64,000 nucleotides of DNA from Flavobacterium sp. (GCA_015234525.1 JADGMX010000041.1:310001-374000), one strand, 5' to 3'; positions 16,050-25,712 are shown, counted from the first letter of the stretch. Numbers and translations are program-made. The notes: generated from the sequence alone by a model not told the origin.

Positions 16050-16958
16050 TTAACGCCGTCCGCCGCCACGAGATCCACCGCTACTGCTTCCGCCACGTGA
16101 TCCTGAACTGGTTCCTGACGAACGAGTCGGACTGCTGCTTGGCGTATAGTTGCTGCTTCGTGTTGAAGTAGAAGGCTGTCTTACAGTTCGCGTACCTGAA
16201 TTGGTTGAAGGCGTGTATGTATTTTGTGATCTGGTAGACGAATTTGAACGTGTGGTATTACTATTACGGCTGTTGATAAAAGTATCATTCCGTCTGCCGG
16301 TAGTGCCCTGAGTAGTATAAGTGCGTCTGCCGGAATTAGCGGTATTCAGGCTGCTACGTGAAGTTGAATAATTCCTGGCAGAGTTATAGGACTCACCACG
16401 GCGAGAACCGCGATATGAATTGTTGTAATAGTAATTGTTATTTACGTAAGGCGAACCCCATCCGTAGTTGTAGTATGGATAATAGCCGTGCCATCCCCAA
16501 CCCCATGAAGGTCCGTACCATGAATTCCACCCAAGTCCCCAAGATGGGCCGTACCAAGGATATGCCCAATAATTTGAATACCAGTAATTATTCCAAAGAC
16601 CGTATCCCCAATTATTGCCGTAAACATTTACCGTAATATTGTCCGGTTCAGAACCCCATCCCGCATCGCCGCCTGAATACGATTCTGTTGAGGCATCGGT
16701 GTCAGTATAACTATTATAAGAATCAACATCAGTAAAAATTTCAGCATCTTCATTTAAAGAACTGAAATAGTCTTTGTATCTATTGTTTGGTTCTTGAGCA
16801 GCAGGTTCTGATCTTCTTGCCTGACCATCAACATAGATGCCATCGCTGTCATAATAAGAACTGTTCTTATAAGACCCACAAGAAGTTGCCATAAACGCCA
16901 AAAGTCCGACCAGTGTGAAGGCGGACAAATACCGTTTTGTGAAGTATTTAGTTTTCAT
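16050..16958 (-). CDS. Low-complexity Trp/Tyr/Gly-rich lipoprotein
   Basis: The 302-residue protein has a lipoprotein signal (lipobox MATSC, Cys27). After an acidic stretch with SSLNEDAEIFTDVDSYNSY comes a section of about 70 residues dominated by W, Y, G and N (WNNYWYSNYWAYPWYGPSWG), then a Ser/Thr/Arg/Asn-rich tail ending SGGSRGGGRR. It is predicted to be surface- or periplasm-exposed through a lipid anchor, with a mostly disordered C-terminus. Similar proteins occur near FadL-like genes in flavobacteria, without a known role. The start is preceded by a TAAATTTG -7 box. Confidence 0.75.
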   Translation of the reverse strand: MKTKYFTKRYLSAFTLVGLLAFMATSCGSYKNSSYYDSDGIYVDGQARRSEPAAQEPNNRYKDYFSSLNEDAEIFTDVDSYNSYTDTDASTESYSGGDAGWGSEPDNITVNVYGNNWGYGLWNNYWYSNYWAYPWYGPSWGLGWNSWYGPSWGWGWHGYYPYYNYGWGSPYVNNNYYYNNSYRGSRRGESYNSARNYSTSRSSLNTANSGRRTYTTQGTTGRRNDTFINSRNSNTTRSNSSTRSQNTYTPSTNSGTRTVRQPSTSTRSSNYTPSSSPTRSSGTSSGSRGGSSSGGSRGGGRR

Positions 16959-16986
16959 AACGATAGCATTTTAATTGTTGTACAAA

Positions 16987-16994
16987 CAAATTTA
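16987..16994 (-). promoter_or_regulatory. -7 box TAAATTTG for the lipoprotein gene
   Basis: Minus-strand TAAATTTG lies 29-36 bases before the start codon at 16958. It sits in an AT-rich 99-bp divergent region shared with proS. Confidence 0.5.
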
Positions 16995-17057
16995 GTTAGT
17001 TTTGCTAAACTATTTAGTTAAAAAATTTGAAACAATATTTATGCCAAAACAATCAGT

Positions 17058-18536
17058 ATGAGTAAGAATATAACCACGCGATCAGAAGATTATTCAAAGT
17101 GGTACAACGAGTTGGTTGTCAAAGCAGATCTAGCTGAAAATTCAGGGGTAAGAGGGTGTATGGTGATTAAGCCGTACGGTTATGCTATTTGGGAAAAAAT
17201 GCAACGAGAATTAGACCGAATGTTCAAAGAAACAGGTCATCAAAATGCATATTTTCCGCTATTCGTGCCAAAAAGCATGTTTGAAGCTGAAGAGAAAAAT
17301 GCAGAAGGCTTTGCTAAAGAATGTGCGATTGTTACGCACTACCGTTTAAAGAACGATCCGGATCGACCGGGCAAGCTGATGGTTGACCCCAATGCGGCCC
17401 TTGAAGAAGAGCTGATTGTAAGACCAACAAGTGAAGCCATCATTTGGAGTACATATAAAAGTTGGGTGCAATCCTACCGCGATCTTCCGCTGTTAATTAA
17501 TCAATGGGCGAATGTTGTTCGGTGGGAGATGAGAACCAGATTATTTCTTCGAACTGCCGAGTTTTTGTGGCAGGAAGGTCATACGGCTCATGCCACCCGT
17601 CAGGAAGCGATTGAGGAATCAGAGAAAATGATGAACGTTTATGCCGAATTCGCCGAAAAATTTATGGCAATGCCTGTAATAAAAGGACTGAAAACTGAAT
17701 CAGAGCGCTTTGCAGGTGCCGAAGAAACCTATTGTATTGAGGCTTTAATGCAGGATGGAAAAGCGTTGCAGGCCGGGACATCTCACTTTTTAGGTCAAAA
17801 TTTTGCCAAAGCATTCGACGTGAAGTTTGCCAATAAAGAAGGTAAACAGGAATATGTATGGGGAACCTCATGGGGCGTTTCGACACGTTTGATGGGAGCT
17901 TTGGTCATGACGCATTCAGATGATAAGGGATTAGTGCTTCCGCCAAATCTCGCGCCAATACACGTGGTTATCGTTCCGATACATAGAACAGATGAACAAT
18001 TCGCCGCAATCTCTCAAGAAGCGGATAATCTGGTAGCAATGCTGCGAAAACTCGACATTTCGGTTAAGTATGACGACAGATTAACGCACAAGCCGGGATT
18101 CAAGTTTAATGAGTACGAACTTAAAGGCGTACCACTTCGTGTAGCAATCGGTCCGAATGATCTTGAAAACGGGACTTTTGAAGTGGCTCGTCGCGATACG
18201 TTAACCAAGGAAATCGTAGCTAAAGCAGATATCGTTAAGTACATTAGTGAAATGCTTGAAACGATTCAATCCGACTTATTTGTTAAAGCGCGTGACTATA
18301 GAGACTCGCATATAACCCATGTAGAGTCGTTTGATGAGTTTAAAGAAGTGCTTGAAACTAAAGGGGGATTCATCGCCGCACACTGGGATGGAACACCGGA
18401 AACGGAAGAAAAGATAAAAGACCTAACAAAAGCAACTATTCGTTGTGTGGCTTTAGACGCGGTTGAGGAGACTGGAAGCTGCGTATTTACGGGGAAACCC
18501 TCGACGAAAAGGGCACTTTTTGCAAAAGCCTATTAA
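17058..18536 (+). CDS. proS: Prolyl-tRNA synthetase (archaeal/eukaryal-type)
   Basis: At 492 residues it lacks the bacterial editing insertion domain and follows the archaeal/eukaryal architecture common in Bacteroidota: class II catalytic core ([22 protein letters not shown], motif 2 [20 protein letters not shown], motif 3 [21 protein letters not shown]), an anticodon-binding domain ([12 protein letters not shown]) and a C-terminal zinc-binding-like extension ending KRALFAKAY. It charges tRNA-Pro. It is divergent from the lipoprotein gene; the tRNA-Glu genes follow behind their own promoter. Confidence 0.97.
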   Translation: MSKNITTRSEDYSKWYNELVVKADLAENSGVRGCMVIKPYGYAIWEKMQRELDRMFKETGHQNAYFPLFVPKSMFEAEEKNAEGFAKECAIVTHYRLKNDPDRPGKLMVDPNAALEEELIVRPTSEAIIWSTYKSWVQSYRDLPLLINQWANVVRWEMRTRLFLRTAEFLWQEGHTAHATRQEAIEESEKMMNVYAEFAEKFMAMPVIKGLKTESERFAGAEETYCIEALMQDGKALQAGTSHFLGQNFAKAFDVKFANKEGKQEYVWGTSWGVSTRLMGALVMTHSDDKGLVLPPNLAPIHVVIVPIHRTDEQFAAISQEADNLVAMLRKLDISVKYDDRLTHKPGFKFNEYELKGVPLRVAIGPNDLENGTFEVARRDTLTKEIVAKADIVKYISEMLETIQSDLFVKARDYRDSHITHVESFDEFKEVLETKGGFIAAHWDGTPETEEKIKDLTKATIRCVALDAVEETGSCVFTGKPSTKRALFAKAY

Positions 18537-18562
18537 ATTTTCAAAAAAAAGCTGCTACACTC

Positions 18563-18592
18563 TTGCGCGAATAAAAAATAGTTGTATTTTTG
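18563..18592 (+). promoter_or_regulatory. Promoter of the tRNA-Glu pair
   Basis: TTG (18563-18565), 19 bases, TATTTTTG (18585-18592): a complete match to TTG-N19-TAnnTTTG, ending 18 bases before the first tRNA. It is the best promoter in the window. Confidence 0.8.
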
Positions 18593-18610
18593 CATCCGAA
18601 TTAGAGAGCA

Positions 18611-18682
18611 GGCCCGTTCGTCTATCGGTTAGGACGCCAGGTTTTCATCCTGGTAAGGGGGGTTCGATTCCCCCACGGGCTA
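18611..18682 (+). tRNA. tRNA-Glu (UUC), copy 1
   Basis: 72 nt; acceptor GGCCCGT/ACGGGCT, anticodon arm CCAGG-TTTTCAT-CCTGG giving anticodon UUC, T arm with GGTTCGATTCC. CCA is not encoded. The large plus-strand ORF 18463-18843 that runs across it is spurious. Confidence 0.96.
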
Positions 18683-18727
18683 CAAATTCAGTTTTACTGA
18701 AAAGAGCGAAGGCCTTAGAAGAACAAT

Positions 18728-18799
18728 GGTCCGTTCGTCTAGGGGTTAGGACGCCAGGTTTTCATCCTGGTAACAGGGGTTCGATTCCCCTACGGACTA
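18728..18799 (+). tRNA. tRNA-Glu (UUC), copy 2
   Basis: 72 nt; acceptor GGTCCGT/ACGGACT, the same anticodon arm as copy 1, T arm GGGGTTCGATTCCCC. It differs from copy 1 in the acceptor, D-loop and variable loop, with paired changes in the stems. It is 45 bases after copy 1 and 30 before rpsT, so probably on one transcript. Confidence 0.96.
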
Positions 18800-18829
18800 C
18801 AATAAAATATAATAATCTTAGAAGAAAAA

Positions 18830-19081
18830 ATGGCAAATCATAAGTCCGCTTTAAAAAGAATCAGATCTAACGAAAAAAGAAGAGTATTAAACAGATACCA
18901 GCACAAGACAACTCGTAATGCAATCAAAGCATTGAGATTGGCTACTGAAAAATCAGATGCTACATCTAAACTTTCTGCAGTTATTTCTATGATCGACAAA
19001 TTGGCTAAGAAAAACATCATTCACGATAACAAAGCTTCAAACCTTAAGTCTAAATTGACTAAGCACGTAGCTAAGCTGTAA
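18830..19081 (+). CDS. rpsT: 30S ribosomal protein bS20
   Basis: The 83-residue, highly basic helical protein starts MANHKSALKRIRSNEKRRVLN, standard for bS20, and ends SKLTKHVAKL. It binds 16S rRNA early in assembly of the small subunit. It lies 30 bases behind the second tRNA-Glu and ends at a strong terminator. Confidence 0.98.
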   Translation: MANHKSALKRIRSNEKRRVLNRYQHKTTRNAIKALRLATEKSDATSKLSAVISMIDKLAKKNIIHDNKASNLKSKLTKHVAKL

Positions 19082-19103
19082 TCGTAACCGATCGATACTA
19101 ACT

Positions 19104-19130
19104 GAAAGCTCCTTTAACGGGAGCTTTTTT
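19104..19130 (+). terminator. Terminator after rpsT
   Basis: Stem AAAGCTCC/GGAGCTTT with a TTTAACG-type loop and seven T residues. It separates rpsT from the converging response regulator gene. Confidence 0.9.
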
Positions 19131-19150
19131 TATGTTTACAGTTTGTTTGT

Positions 19151-19549
19151 TTAGATCAGTTGTTTTAATTGCTCAAGCACATTTGTCGTTATCGGCTTTG
19201 ACAGGAATTCGACCACCATTGGATAATTCTTTGTTTTCTCAACATCGCGCGGATCTATTGTCGAGGAGAGAACAATCACTTTCGTGTTACTGAAATAGGT
19301 AGGGTAGATGCCGTTTGAAAAATTGTCTAAAAATTCCCAACCGCCCATCACCGGCATGTTCAAATCCAGCAATATCAATTCAGGATACGTATCTCGATCG
19401 CACGAAATCAACGCGTCAAAATATTGTAATGCTTCCTCGCCATTGTTTGCTGAATCTGTAATCTTTGCAAATTCCGCTTTATTGATGACTTTTCGGCACA
19501 GCATCACGGTGATTGGATCATCATCAACACATAGTATTTTTCCGATCAT
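19151..19549 (-). CDS. Single-domain response regulator (REC)
   Basis: 132 residues, one CheY-like receiver: acidic pocket CVDDDP near 7-11, phospho-acceptor Asp in LILLDLNMPVMGGWEF near 61, Thr/Ser in VIVLSSTI and Lys in FLSKPI. No output domain. It starts one base after the stop of the kinase gene, so it is the last gene of a three-gene phosphorelay operon, and is the probable target of that kinase. Confidence 0.92.
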   Translation of the reverse strand: MIGKILCVDDDPITVMLCRKVINKAEFAKITDSANNGEEALQYFDALISCDRDTYPELILLDLNMPVMGGWEFLDNFSNGIYPTYFSNTKVIVLSSTIDPRDVEKTKNYPMVVEFLSKPITTNVLEQLKQLI

Positions 19550-19550
19550 A

Positions 19551-22500
19551 TTACCTGTTTTTAAAGGTTAATGTAAATGTTGTTCCTTTGTTTACTTCAC
19601 TTTGAACCGAAATGGTTCCGCCCATAGTTTCTACTTGCGATTTAACCAAGTACAACCCGAGTCCCTTACTGTCCGGATAATTGTGGAATCTTTGGTATAA
19701 TCCAAAAATCTTCTCCGCATTTCGGACCAGATCGATTCCAATCCCATTATCTTTAAAAATCAGCACAGTATTACTTCCGATCTCTTTCGACGAAATATTA
19801 ATCTTCAATTGTCGGTTTGTCGATCGGTATTTAATGGCATTTGTCAGCAAATTAAGCAAAATACTTTCAAGATATGCTTTATTCATATTGACAAGCGTCA
19901 TCTTTTTTAATTCGATCTTGATGATTGGTTTGTGAAGCCCAATCATGTAACTCAGCTGGTTAAAGACATTCTCAAAAACATCTTTAATGGTTACTTCTTC
20001 TTTTTCAATCGACGGATTGTCTTTGATGATGACGACTTTTACCAAATCGTTAATGGTCTCATTTAAAAGGTGAGTCGATTTTGAAAAACCATTGATAATC
20101 TCGTTTAATTCCTCGTTTTCCACCGGCATGTCTTCAATCAAATCCAATAATCCGATGAGATTCGACAGCGGTGCTCGCAAATTGTGTGACGTTATATATG
20201 AGAATTGCTTAAGATCTTTGTTGTTTTGAGTCAACTCCTGAATCAATTGCTCTTTTTCTTTCTCCTGACGCTTCTCAGTTGTAATATCACGTTGAATCGA
20301 AATCCAATGCGAATGTTCACCTTCTTTATTTGTAATCGGGATCATCGAGAAGTTCACCCAATATTCTTCACCGTTTTTCTTGTGATTTATCGTCTCAAAC
20401 TTAAATTCCTTTTTAAATTTTAAGGCCTGAGACAATTTGGTAATTTCTCCGGCTACCGACTGTCGACCCATAAAGATTGAAGGCGATTTTCCAACAACTT
20501 CATCAGGCGAAAAACCTGTCATCTGGGTAAATGCCGGATTGACAAATACGATTTTCGGAACGCTGTTGTTTGTTTTTTCAGCTTCGGTAATCACAACCGA
20601 ATCCTTGGTTTGAGTAACAACTGTTTCGAGGAGTTTCAGTCGCTGTTCTTCCTGCTTTTGTTTGGTCACATCCTGCATCGCCGAAATCATTCGGATCGGC
20701 CGGCCGTTTATATCTTTGACTAGGAAACCACGATCGTATACATGTTTGTACGTACCATCCGCGCAAGCGAAACGATACTCATCCTGCCATTTTTCCAACT
20801 TGTCTTCAAGAAAGCTGTAAAGCCGGATCGATACTCGCAAACTATCCTCAGGATGAATCCGATCAAACCACCATTTGGAGGTATTGCCGATCTCTTCCCG
20901 CGGGTAGCCAAAAATACCCTGAATTCCGCGGTTCCAAACCACATGATCTTCCTGTATCTTCCAATCCCAAACCGTATCACTAGTCGCTTTTGCAACAATG
21001 TCGTATCGCTCTTTTGCTTGAGCCGTTTCTTCCAGCGCATCTTTATTTTCAAGCAGCAGCCCGATGAGATTGCCAACGCGTTGAAGTAAAATCCGATCCT
21101 GATCTGACGGTGTTTTCGCAATTGGGAAATGTGTCGAGAACGTCGCAACTACTTTGCCATTCCGCTTCTTGACCGGCGTTAGCCAACACGATTTATATCC
21201 AAACGGCACAACCATCTTTAAGAACTCGATGCACTCAGGGTCGCTTTCAATGTCAGTTAGGAAAATGAAATTTCCGCTCATTAACTGCTTGGTATACTTG
21301 ACCGAAATCTTTTCAAGGCTTGTTCCTTCAACAATATTTACGTATTCAGGATCGAGGGATTTTGCTGATAATTTAGTGAGTGTCCCGGTATCGGTTATCA
21401 TATTTATCGAGCAGTGTGAAAGCGGCAGAAGATGCTCGAAATTTTCAACCAACTTGTCAATAACATCGTTGAAACTCACGTTTGGATCGGCGTTGAGCTC
21501 GTAAATGTTTTTCTCCAAGCTCAAGATTCGCTCTTGGTAATTCCGAACCGAAACATCCTGAAGCGCACCAATTTTTTTAACGGGCACGCCATTGATCCAA
21601 ACGATCTTAAACCGATCAAGAATATCCGCATACGAACTATCTACACGTCTCATTCGGTATTCGATTTCAAAGTGCGTTTTCTTGTCGGATTCAATTGCCG
21701 CCGAAAAGAAAGTCAGCACCCGCTTGATATCGTCGGGATGAAGCAGGCTGATGAAAAACGCAAGATCGGTTACATGATTGTCAATCTCGTGGCCGAACAT
21801 AATATGATAGGTCGATCCGGTGATGTAAATCTGCTCGGTAATGAAATCGTAGGTATAAATGGCATCACTCGTTGCTTTTGCAACCGCCTCAAACCTCTCA
21901 TTGGCATCACGAACTTTCTGCTCGTTTTCAATTCTGGCAGTAACATCACGCGAGTTGATCAAAAATCCATCGATTATCGCATCATCTGTTGCGTTGCTGG
22001 CAATTGATTCCAACCAAACATAGGTTCCATTCGAATGTTTAAATCTGAACGGTTTGGATACAATTTGCTTTTTATTGCGAACTTTTCGGTATAATTTGAT
22101 TACATACCGAATGTCCTCACGGTGAATGTGTCGGAGGATATTTGTTCCGAGTAATTCTTCGGGAGAATAGCCTACGATGGTTTTGTGGTTCGGGCTGACA
22201 TATTTTACGACGCCATCGGCCGCCATAATTAAGATGGCATCACCACTTTCCTGAACAAGATATTTAAACCGGCGTTCACTTTCCGCAAGCGCCGACTCCG
22301 ATTTTAATTTTTCAGTTATATCCAGAGATACCACCAATCGGGCACGTTCGCCCTGGAACTCCAGTTCGGTAGCGTCGAGCTGTACATCGATGATCTGGCC
22401 GTTCTTTTTTCTGTGCTTATAATAACCACGAACCGCTTTCGTACTGCCTTCAATCTCCCGTAGCGATTTGTGTAAAATTTTCAGTTCTTCTTCAGGCCGA

Positions 22501-23054
22501 ATGTCTTTAATGGTCATTTCCAAAAATTCTTCCCGCGAATATCCGTAGTGTTCTACTGCCGCAAAATTCACGTCCAGGAATCTGAGTGTATCACGATGAT
22601 AAATCCATTTTGGCATCGGACCTTGGTCAAAAAGCATCTTATACTTTTCCTCAGATGCCTTTATTCTGCTTAAGTAGGACTTTCGTTCTAAACAATAGGT
22701 AATGCTTTTATGGATTTGAAACGGCGTCAATTCTTCTTTAACGAGATAATCTGCAACTCCGGCCGCAAGTAGGTCTGAAGAAAAAGAAAGCTTGATATCG
22801 GTTAAGACTATAATCGGAATGTCTCCTGAACGTTTCTTAACGTTTTCCAGCAACTCGCGCCAATTGTCTTCAATGGCCAAATCCACAATGATGATGTCGA
22901 TCGCGTCACTTGAGAAGACTGCGGTGTTGAGTGATTCAGCTAAGCGAATTTCCACCGATGGAAAACCCTGTGTAATGAAACTCTCTATGCGTGCAAAGTC
23001 TTCGTGGCTATCGCCAAGTACCAAAACGTTAAAATCAAGTTCGGTAGCAATCAT
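19551..23054 (-). CDS. Multi-sensor histidine kinase: REC-PAS3-GAF-PAS2-HisKA-HATPase
   Basis: 1167 residues without membrane segments. Order by sequence: receiver-like domain 8-125 (IDIIIVDLAIED; ADYLVKEE), PAS about 135-250, 257-375 and 380-510, a GAF-like domain 530-690, PAS 705-820 and 825-945, HisKA with His in YITSHNLRAPLSNL, and an ATPase with LLNLLTNAIKYR, NGIGID and KGLGLYLVKSQ. It is a soluble sensor that reads several small-ligand or redox inputs; the signal is unknown. The last PAS looks LOV-like but has no reactive cysteine. The start overlaps the upstream REC gene (ATGA). Confidence 0.92.
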   Translation of the reverse strand: MIATELDFNVLVLGDSHEDFARIESFITQGFPSVEIRLAESLNTAVFSSDAIDIIIVDLAIEDNWRELLENVKKRSGDIPIIVLTDIKLSFSSDLLAAGVADYLVKEELTPFQIHKSITYCLERKSYLSRIKASEEKYKMLFDQGPMPKWIYHRDTLRFLDVNFAAVEHYGYSREEFLEMTIKDIRPEEELKILHKSLREIEGSTKAVRGYYKHRKKNGQIIDVQLDATELEFQGERARLVVSLDITEKLKSESALAESERRFKYLVQESGDAILIMAADGVVKYVSPNHKTIVGYSPEELLGTNILRHIHREDIRYVIKLYRKVRNKKQIVSKPFRFKHSNGTYVWLESIASNATDDAIIDGFLINSRDVTARIENEQKVRDANERFEAVAKATSDAIYTYDFITEQIYITGSTYHIMFGHEIDNHVTDLAFFISLLHPDDIKRVLTFFSAAIESDKKTHFEIEYRMRRVDSSYADILDRFKIVWINGVPVKKIGALQDVSVRNYQERILSLEKNIYELNADPNVSFNDVIDKLVENFEHLLPLSHCSINMITDTGTLTKLSAKSLDPEYVNIVEGTSLEKISVKYTKQLMSGNFIFLTDIESDPECIEFLKMVVPFGYKSCWLTPVKKRNGKVVATFSTHFPIAKTPSDQDRILLQRVGNLIGLLLENKDALEETAQAKERYDIVAKATSDTVWDWKIQEDHVVWNRGIQGIFGYPREEIGNTSKWWFDRIHPEDSLRVSIRLYSFLEDKLEKWQDEYRFACADGTYKHVYDRGFLVKDINGRPIRMISAMQDVTKQKQEEQRLKLLETVVTQTKDSVVITEAEKTNNSVPKIVFVNPAFTQMTGFSPDEVVGKSPSIFMGRQSVAGEITKLSQALKFKKEFKFETINHKKNGEEYWVNFSMIPITNKEGEHSHWISIQRDITTEKRQEKEKEQLIQELTQNNKDLKQFSYITSHNLRAPLSNLIGLLDLIEDMPVENEELNEIINGFSKSTHLLNETINDLVKVVIIKDNPSIEKEEVTIKDVFENVFNQLSYMIGLHKPIIKIELKKMTLVNMNKAYLESILLNLLTNAIKYRSTNRQLKINISSKEIGSNTVLIFKDNGIGIDLVRNAEKIFGLYQRFHNYPDSKGLGLYLVKSQVETMGGTISVQSEVNKGTTFTLTFKNR

Positions 23055-23476
23055 GTTTTACCTGTGTTTGGTTGATGAGTGGCCCAAAACAACTCAACTG
23101 CGTTGATCACCCGCTTAAAATCAGCAGGATCTACAGGTTTCTGAACGGTTGTTACCGATCCATAGTCACTATCGCGCAACATTCGGTTGCTGCCACTGGT
23201 GAGCATTATCACCGGAATGTTGCTCGTCTTGACGTTGCTTTTGATATTCCGCAGAACATCATAGCCGTCAAGGGTCGGTAAGTCGACATCAAGCAAGATC
23301 AGGTCGGGATCTTTCGCATATTGATAAGATCCGCTTTGCGCGATAAACTCAAGCGCATCCTGACCGTCTTTAACGACCGAGACTTCAATAGAGAGCGTTC
23401 CCTCATGAAGTGCTTCCAGAGTTAGTAAGATGTCACCTTCGTTATCCTCCACTAGTAAGATATGCACTGGCGCCAT
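23051..23476 (-). CDS. Response regulator, Rcp1-like (REC only)
   Basis: 141 residues with ILLVEDNEGDILLTLEAL at the N-terminus, phospho-Asp in DLILLDVDLPTLDGYDVL near 65, VIMLTSGS and TVQKPVDPADF. The EDNEGD start and insertion pattern are those of Rcp1-like receivers that commonly sit next to PAS/GAF (phytochrome-like) kinases. It heads the operon and overlaps the kinase start by four bases, suggesting coupled translation. Confidence 0.9.
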   Translation of the reverse strand: MAPVHILLVEDNEGDILLTLEALHEGTLSIEVSVVKDGQDALEFIAQSGSYQYAKDPDLILLDVDLPTLDGYDVLRNIKSNVKTSNIPVIMLTSGSNRMLRDSDYGSVTTVQKPVDPADFKRVINAVELFWATHQPNTGKT

Positions 23477-23498
23477 GTTTTGTTGAGATTGGGTTGGG

Positions 23499-23506
23499 CA
23501 AATATA
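23499..23506 (-). promoter_or_regulatory. -7 box TATATTTG for the phosphorelay operon
   Basis: Minus-strand TATATATTTG is 23-30 bases before the start of the Rcp1-like gene. No convincing -33. Confidence 0.5.
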
Positions 23507-23556
23507 TATAAACTATTCACATTTTATTACTAAAAACAATCCTTTGATACTAGGTT

Positions 23557-23676
23557 TTACACAACATCGTGACCTATTTCGACCACATGTGCCTCACCGC
23601 TCTTTTGATCGTCGTACAAATAAAAGTAAGGAATTTTAATATGCCCAAAACGGTTTAGTCGCTGAGGCTCGGTTAA
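23557..23676 (-). pseudogene. Possible gene remnant in the 388-bp gap before typA
   Basis: The gap 23477-23864 holds no full gene. On the minus strand 39 sense codons lie open between a TAG and a TAA and read in a protein-like way (RLNRFGHIKIPYFYLYDDQK ... VVEIGHDVV). There is no start codon and I recognise no family. It may be the C-terminal remnant of a lost gene. The rest of the gap is AT-rich, with the typA promoter at its right end. Confidence 0.25.
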
Positions 23677-23837
23677 CTACAAATATTATAGACTAATAGC
23701 GCCCAATATTGCATTTAATCGCTTATTTTGTAAGTATTGTCTGTAATTCAGGCAGGTGCAATCCTATTTTATTACAAATTATTTATTCTTAATTCCTCGT
23801 GGTTCAAATAAATGCATTTTTTTAAAAAATTATATCC

Positions 23838-23845
23838 TACATTTG
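23838..23845 (+). promoter_or_regulatory. -7 box TACATTTG for typA
   Basis: TACATTTGCACCC, 20-27 bases before the typA ATG, matches TAnnTTTG. Confidence 0.6.
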
Positions 23846-23864
23846 CACCCTTAAAAAAAATTAG

Positions 23865-25661
23865 ATGGAATCTATAAGAAACATTGCTATCATTGCACAC
23901 GTCGACCACGGGAAAACGACGCTAGTTGACAAAATCATGTACCACTGCCAGCTTTTCCGAGAGAATGTAAATACCGGCGACCTAATCCTTGACAACAATG
24001 ATCTTGAACGTGAAAGAGGTATCACAATTACCTCGAAAAACGTTTCCGTAGTATATAAAGGAACAAAAATCAACATTATCGATACGCCCGGTCACGCCGA
24101 TTTCGGTGGGGAAGTAGAACGTGTCCTAAACATGGCCGACGGTGTTTGCCTTCTTGTGGATGCCTTCGAAGGCCCAATGCCACAAACGCGTTTCGTACTC
24201 CAGAAAGCAATTGACCTCGGACTAAAACCATGCGTGGTTATCAATAAAGTAGATAAAGAAAATTGTACTCCCGAAGAAGTACACGAAAAAGTATTCGACC
24301 TGATGTTCGAACTTGGCGCTTCTGAAGAACAACTCGACTTCCCAACCGTTTACGGTTCTGCCAAAAACAACTGGATGTCTGACGACTTTAGAAACCAAAC
24401 CGAAAATATCGAACCGCTTCTCGATATGGTTATCAAAAACGTTCCCGCACCAAAAGTGTCTGAAGGAACACCACAAATGCTAATCACATCACTGGATTTC
24501 TCATCGTTTACAGGTCGTATCGCTATCGGCCGACTTGAGCGCGGTGTCCTTAAAGAAGGTATGCCGATCTCACTCGTAAAACGCGACGGAAAAGTAATCA
24601 AATCACGTATCAAAGAACTTCATACTTTCGAAGGTCTTGGACGTAAAAAAGTAGACGAAGTTGTAGCAGGAGATATCTGCGCCGTGGTTGGAATCGAAGG
24701 TTTTGAAATTGGCGACACCATCGCCGACTTCGACAATCCCGAAGCGCTTCAAACCATCGCCATCGACGAGCCAACAATGAGCATGCTCTTCACAATCAAC
24801 GACTCGCCGTTCTTCGGTAAAGAAGGTAAATTCGTTACTTCTCGACATATCAAAGACCGTTTGGCAAAAGAACTTGAAAAAAACCTCGCGCTTAAAGTAG
24901 GAGAAACCGATTCAGCTGATAAATTCATGGTTTTTGGCCGTGGCGTTCTTCACTTGTCAGTCCTTATCGAAACAATGCGCCGCGAAGGCTACGAACTTCA
25001 AATCGGTCAGCCACAAGTTATCATCAAAGAAATTGACGGTAAAAAGTGTGAGCCAATCGAAGAATTAACCATCGACCTTCCTGAAAATTTATCAGGTCGC
25101 GCAGTCGAATTCGTAACCATCCGTAAAGGCGAAATGCTTTCAATGGAAGGCAAAGGCGACCGTATGATCGTAAAATTCAATATCCCGTCACGTGGAATCA
25201 TCGGACTCCGTAACCAACTTCTTACCGCAACAGCCGGAGAAGCAATCATGGCGCACCGTTTCATCGGATACGAGCCGTACAAAGGCGAAATTCCCGGTCG
25301 TAACAACGGATCTTTAATCTCAATGGAAAATGGTAAAGCAATTCCTTACTCAATCGATAAACTTCAAGATCGCGGTAAATTCTTCGTCGATCCAAACGAA
25401 GATATCTATGAAGGTCAGGTTATTGGCGAAAACACTCGTAGCGACGATATGACTGTTAACGTAACCAAAACCAAAAAACTTTCAAACGTTCGTTCTTCAG
25501 GGGCAGACGACAAAGCGCGTATCATTCCGGCAATCAAATTCTCACTCGAAGAAGCGCTCGAATATATCCAAAAAGACGAATATGTTGAGGTTACGCCAAA
25601 ATCAATTCGTTTGCGTAAGATCTACCTGAACGAAAACGATCGCAAGCGTTTCAAAATGTAA
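23865..25661 (+). CDS. typA: GTP-binding protein TypA/BipA
   Basis: The 598-residue translational GTPase has G1 [10 protein letters not shown] near 10-19, G2 with [12 protein letters not shown]3 [15 protein letters not shown]4 NKVDKE, then domain II, EF-G-like domains III and V (RRPxxE-like section [21 protein letters not shown]) and the BipA-specific C-terminal domain. It binds ribosomes and assists 50S assembly at low temperature or under stress. The length is typical. It has a -7 box upstream and its own terminator. Confidence 0.97.
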   Translation: MESIRNIAIIAHVDHGKTTLVDKIMYHCQLFRENVNTGDLILDNNDLERERGITITSKNVSVVYKGTKINIIDTPGHADFGGEVERVLNMADGVCLLVDAFEGPMPQTRFVLQKAIDLGLKPCVVINKVDKENCTPEEVHEKVFDLMFELGASEEQLDFPTVYGSAKNNWMSDDFRNQTENIEPLLDMVIKNVPAPKVSEGTPQMLITSLDFSSFTGRIAIGRLERGVLKEGMPISLVKRDGKVIKSRIKELHTFEGLGRKKVDEVVAGDICAVVGIEGFEIGDTIADFDNPEALQTIAIDEPTMSMLFTINDSPFFGKEGKFVTSRHIKDRLAKELEKNLALKVGETDSADKFMVFGRGVLHLSVLIETMRREGYELQIGQPQVIIKEIDGKKCEPIEELTIDLPENLSGRAVEFVTIRKGEMLSMEGKGDRMIVKFNIPSRGIIGLRNQLLTATAGEAIMAHRFIGYEPYKGEIPGRNNGSLISMENGKAIPYSIDKLQDRGKFFVDPNEDIYEGQVIGENTRSDDMTVNVTKTKKLSNVRSSGADDKARIIPAIKFSLEEALEYIQKDEYVEVTPKSIRLRKIYLNENDRKRFKM

Positions 25662-25680
25662 TTTCAGTCCAATAAATAGA

Positions 25681-25710
25681 AAAAGTCATTCGAAAGAGTG
25701 GCTTTTTTTT
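25681..25710 (+). terminator. Terminator after typA
   Basis: AAAAGTCATTC-GAAA-GAGTGGCTTTT forms an 11-bp stem with G-T pairs and a GNRA-like loop, followed by T residues. Confidence 0.88.
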
Positions 25711-25712
25711 AT

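Noticed and set aside
16442-16627. 61-aa ORF within the aromatic lipoprotein gene
   Set aside because: It is a shadow of the W/Y/G-rich low-complexity codons in another frame.
18463-18843. 126-aa plus-strand ORF across the tRNA pair
   Set aside because: It overlaps proS, both tRNA-Glu genes and the start of rpsT and has no protein-like character.
20397-20600. LOV photoreceptor domain in the large kinase
   Set aside because: The last PAS has a LOV-like layout (GKSPSIFMGRQ; WISIQRDIT), but the flavin-binding cysteine of the GRNCRFLQG motif is absent.
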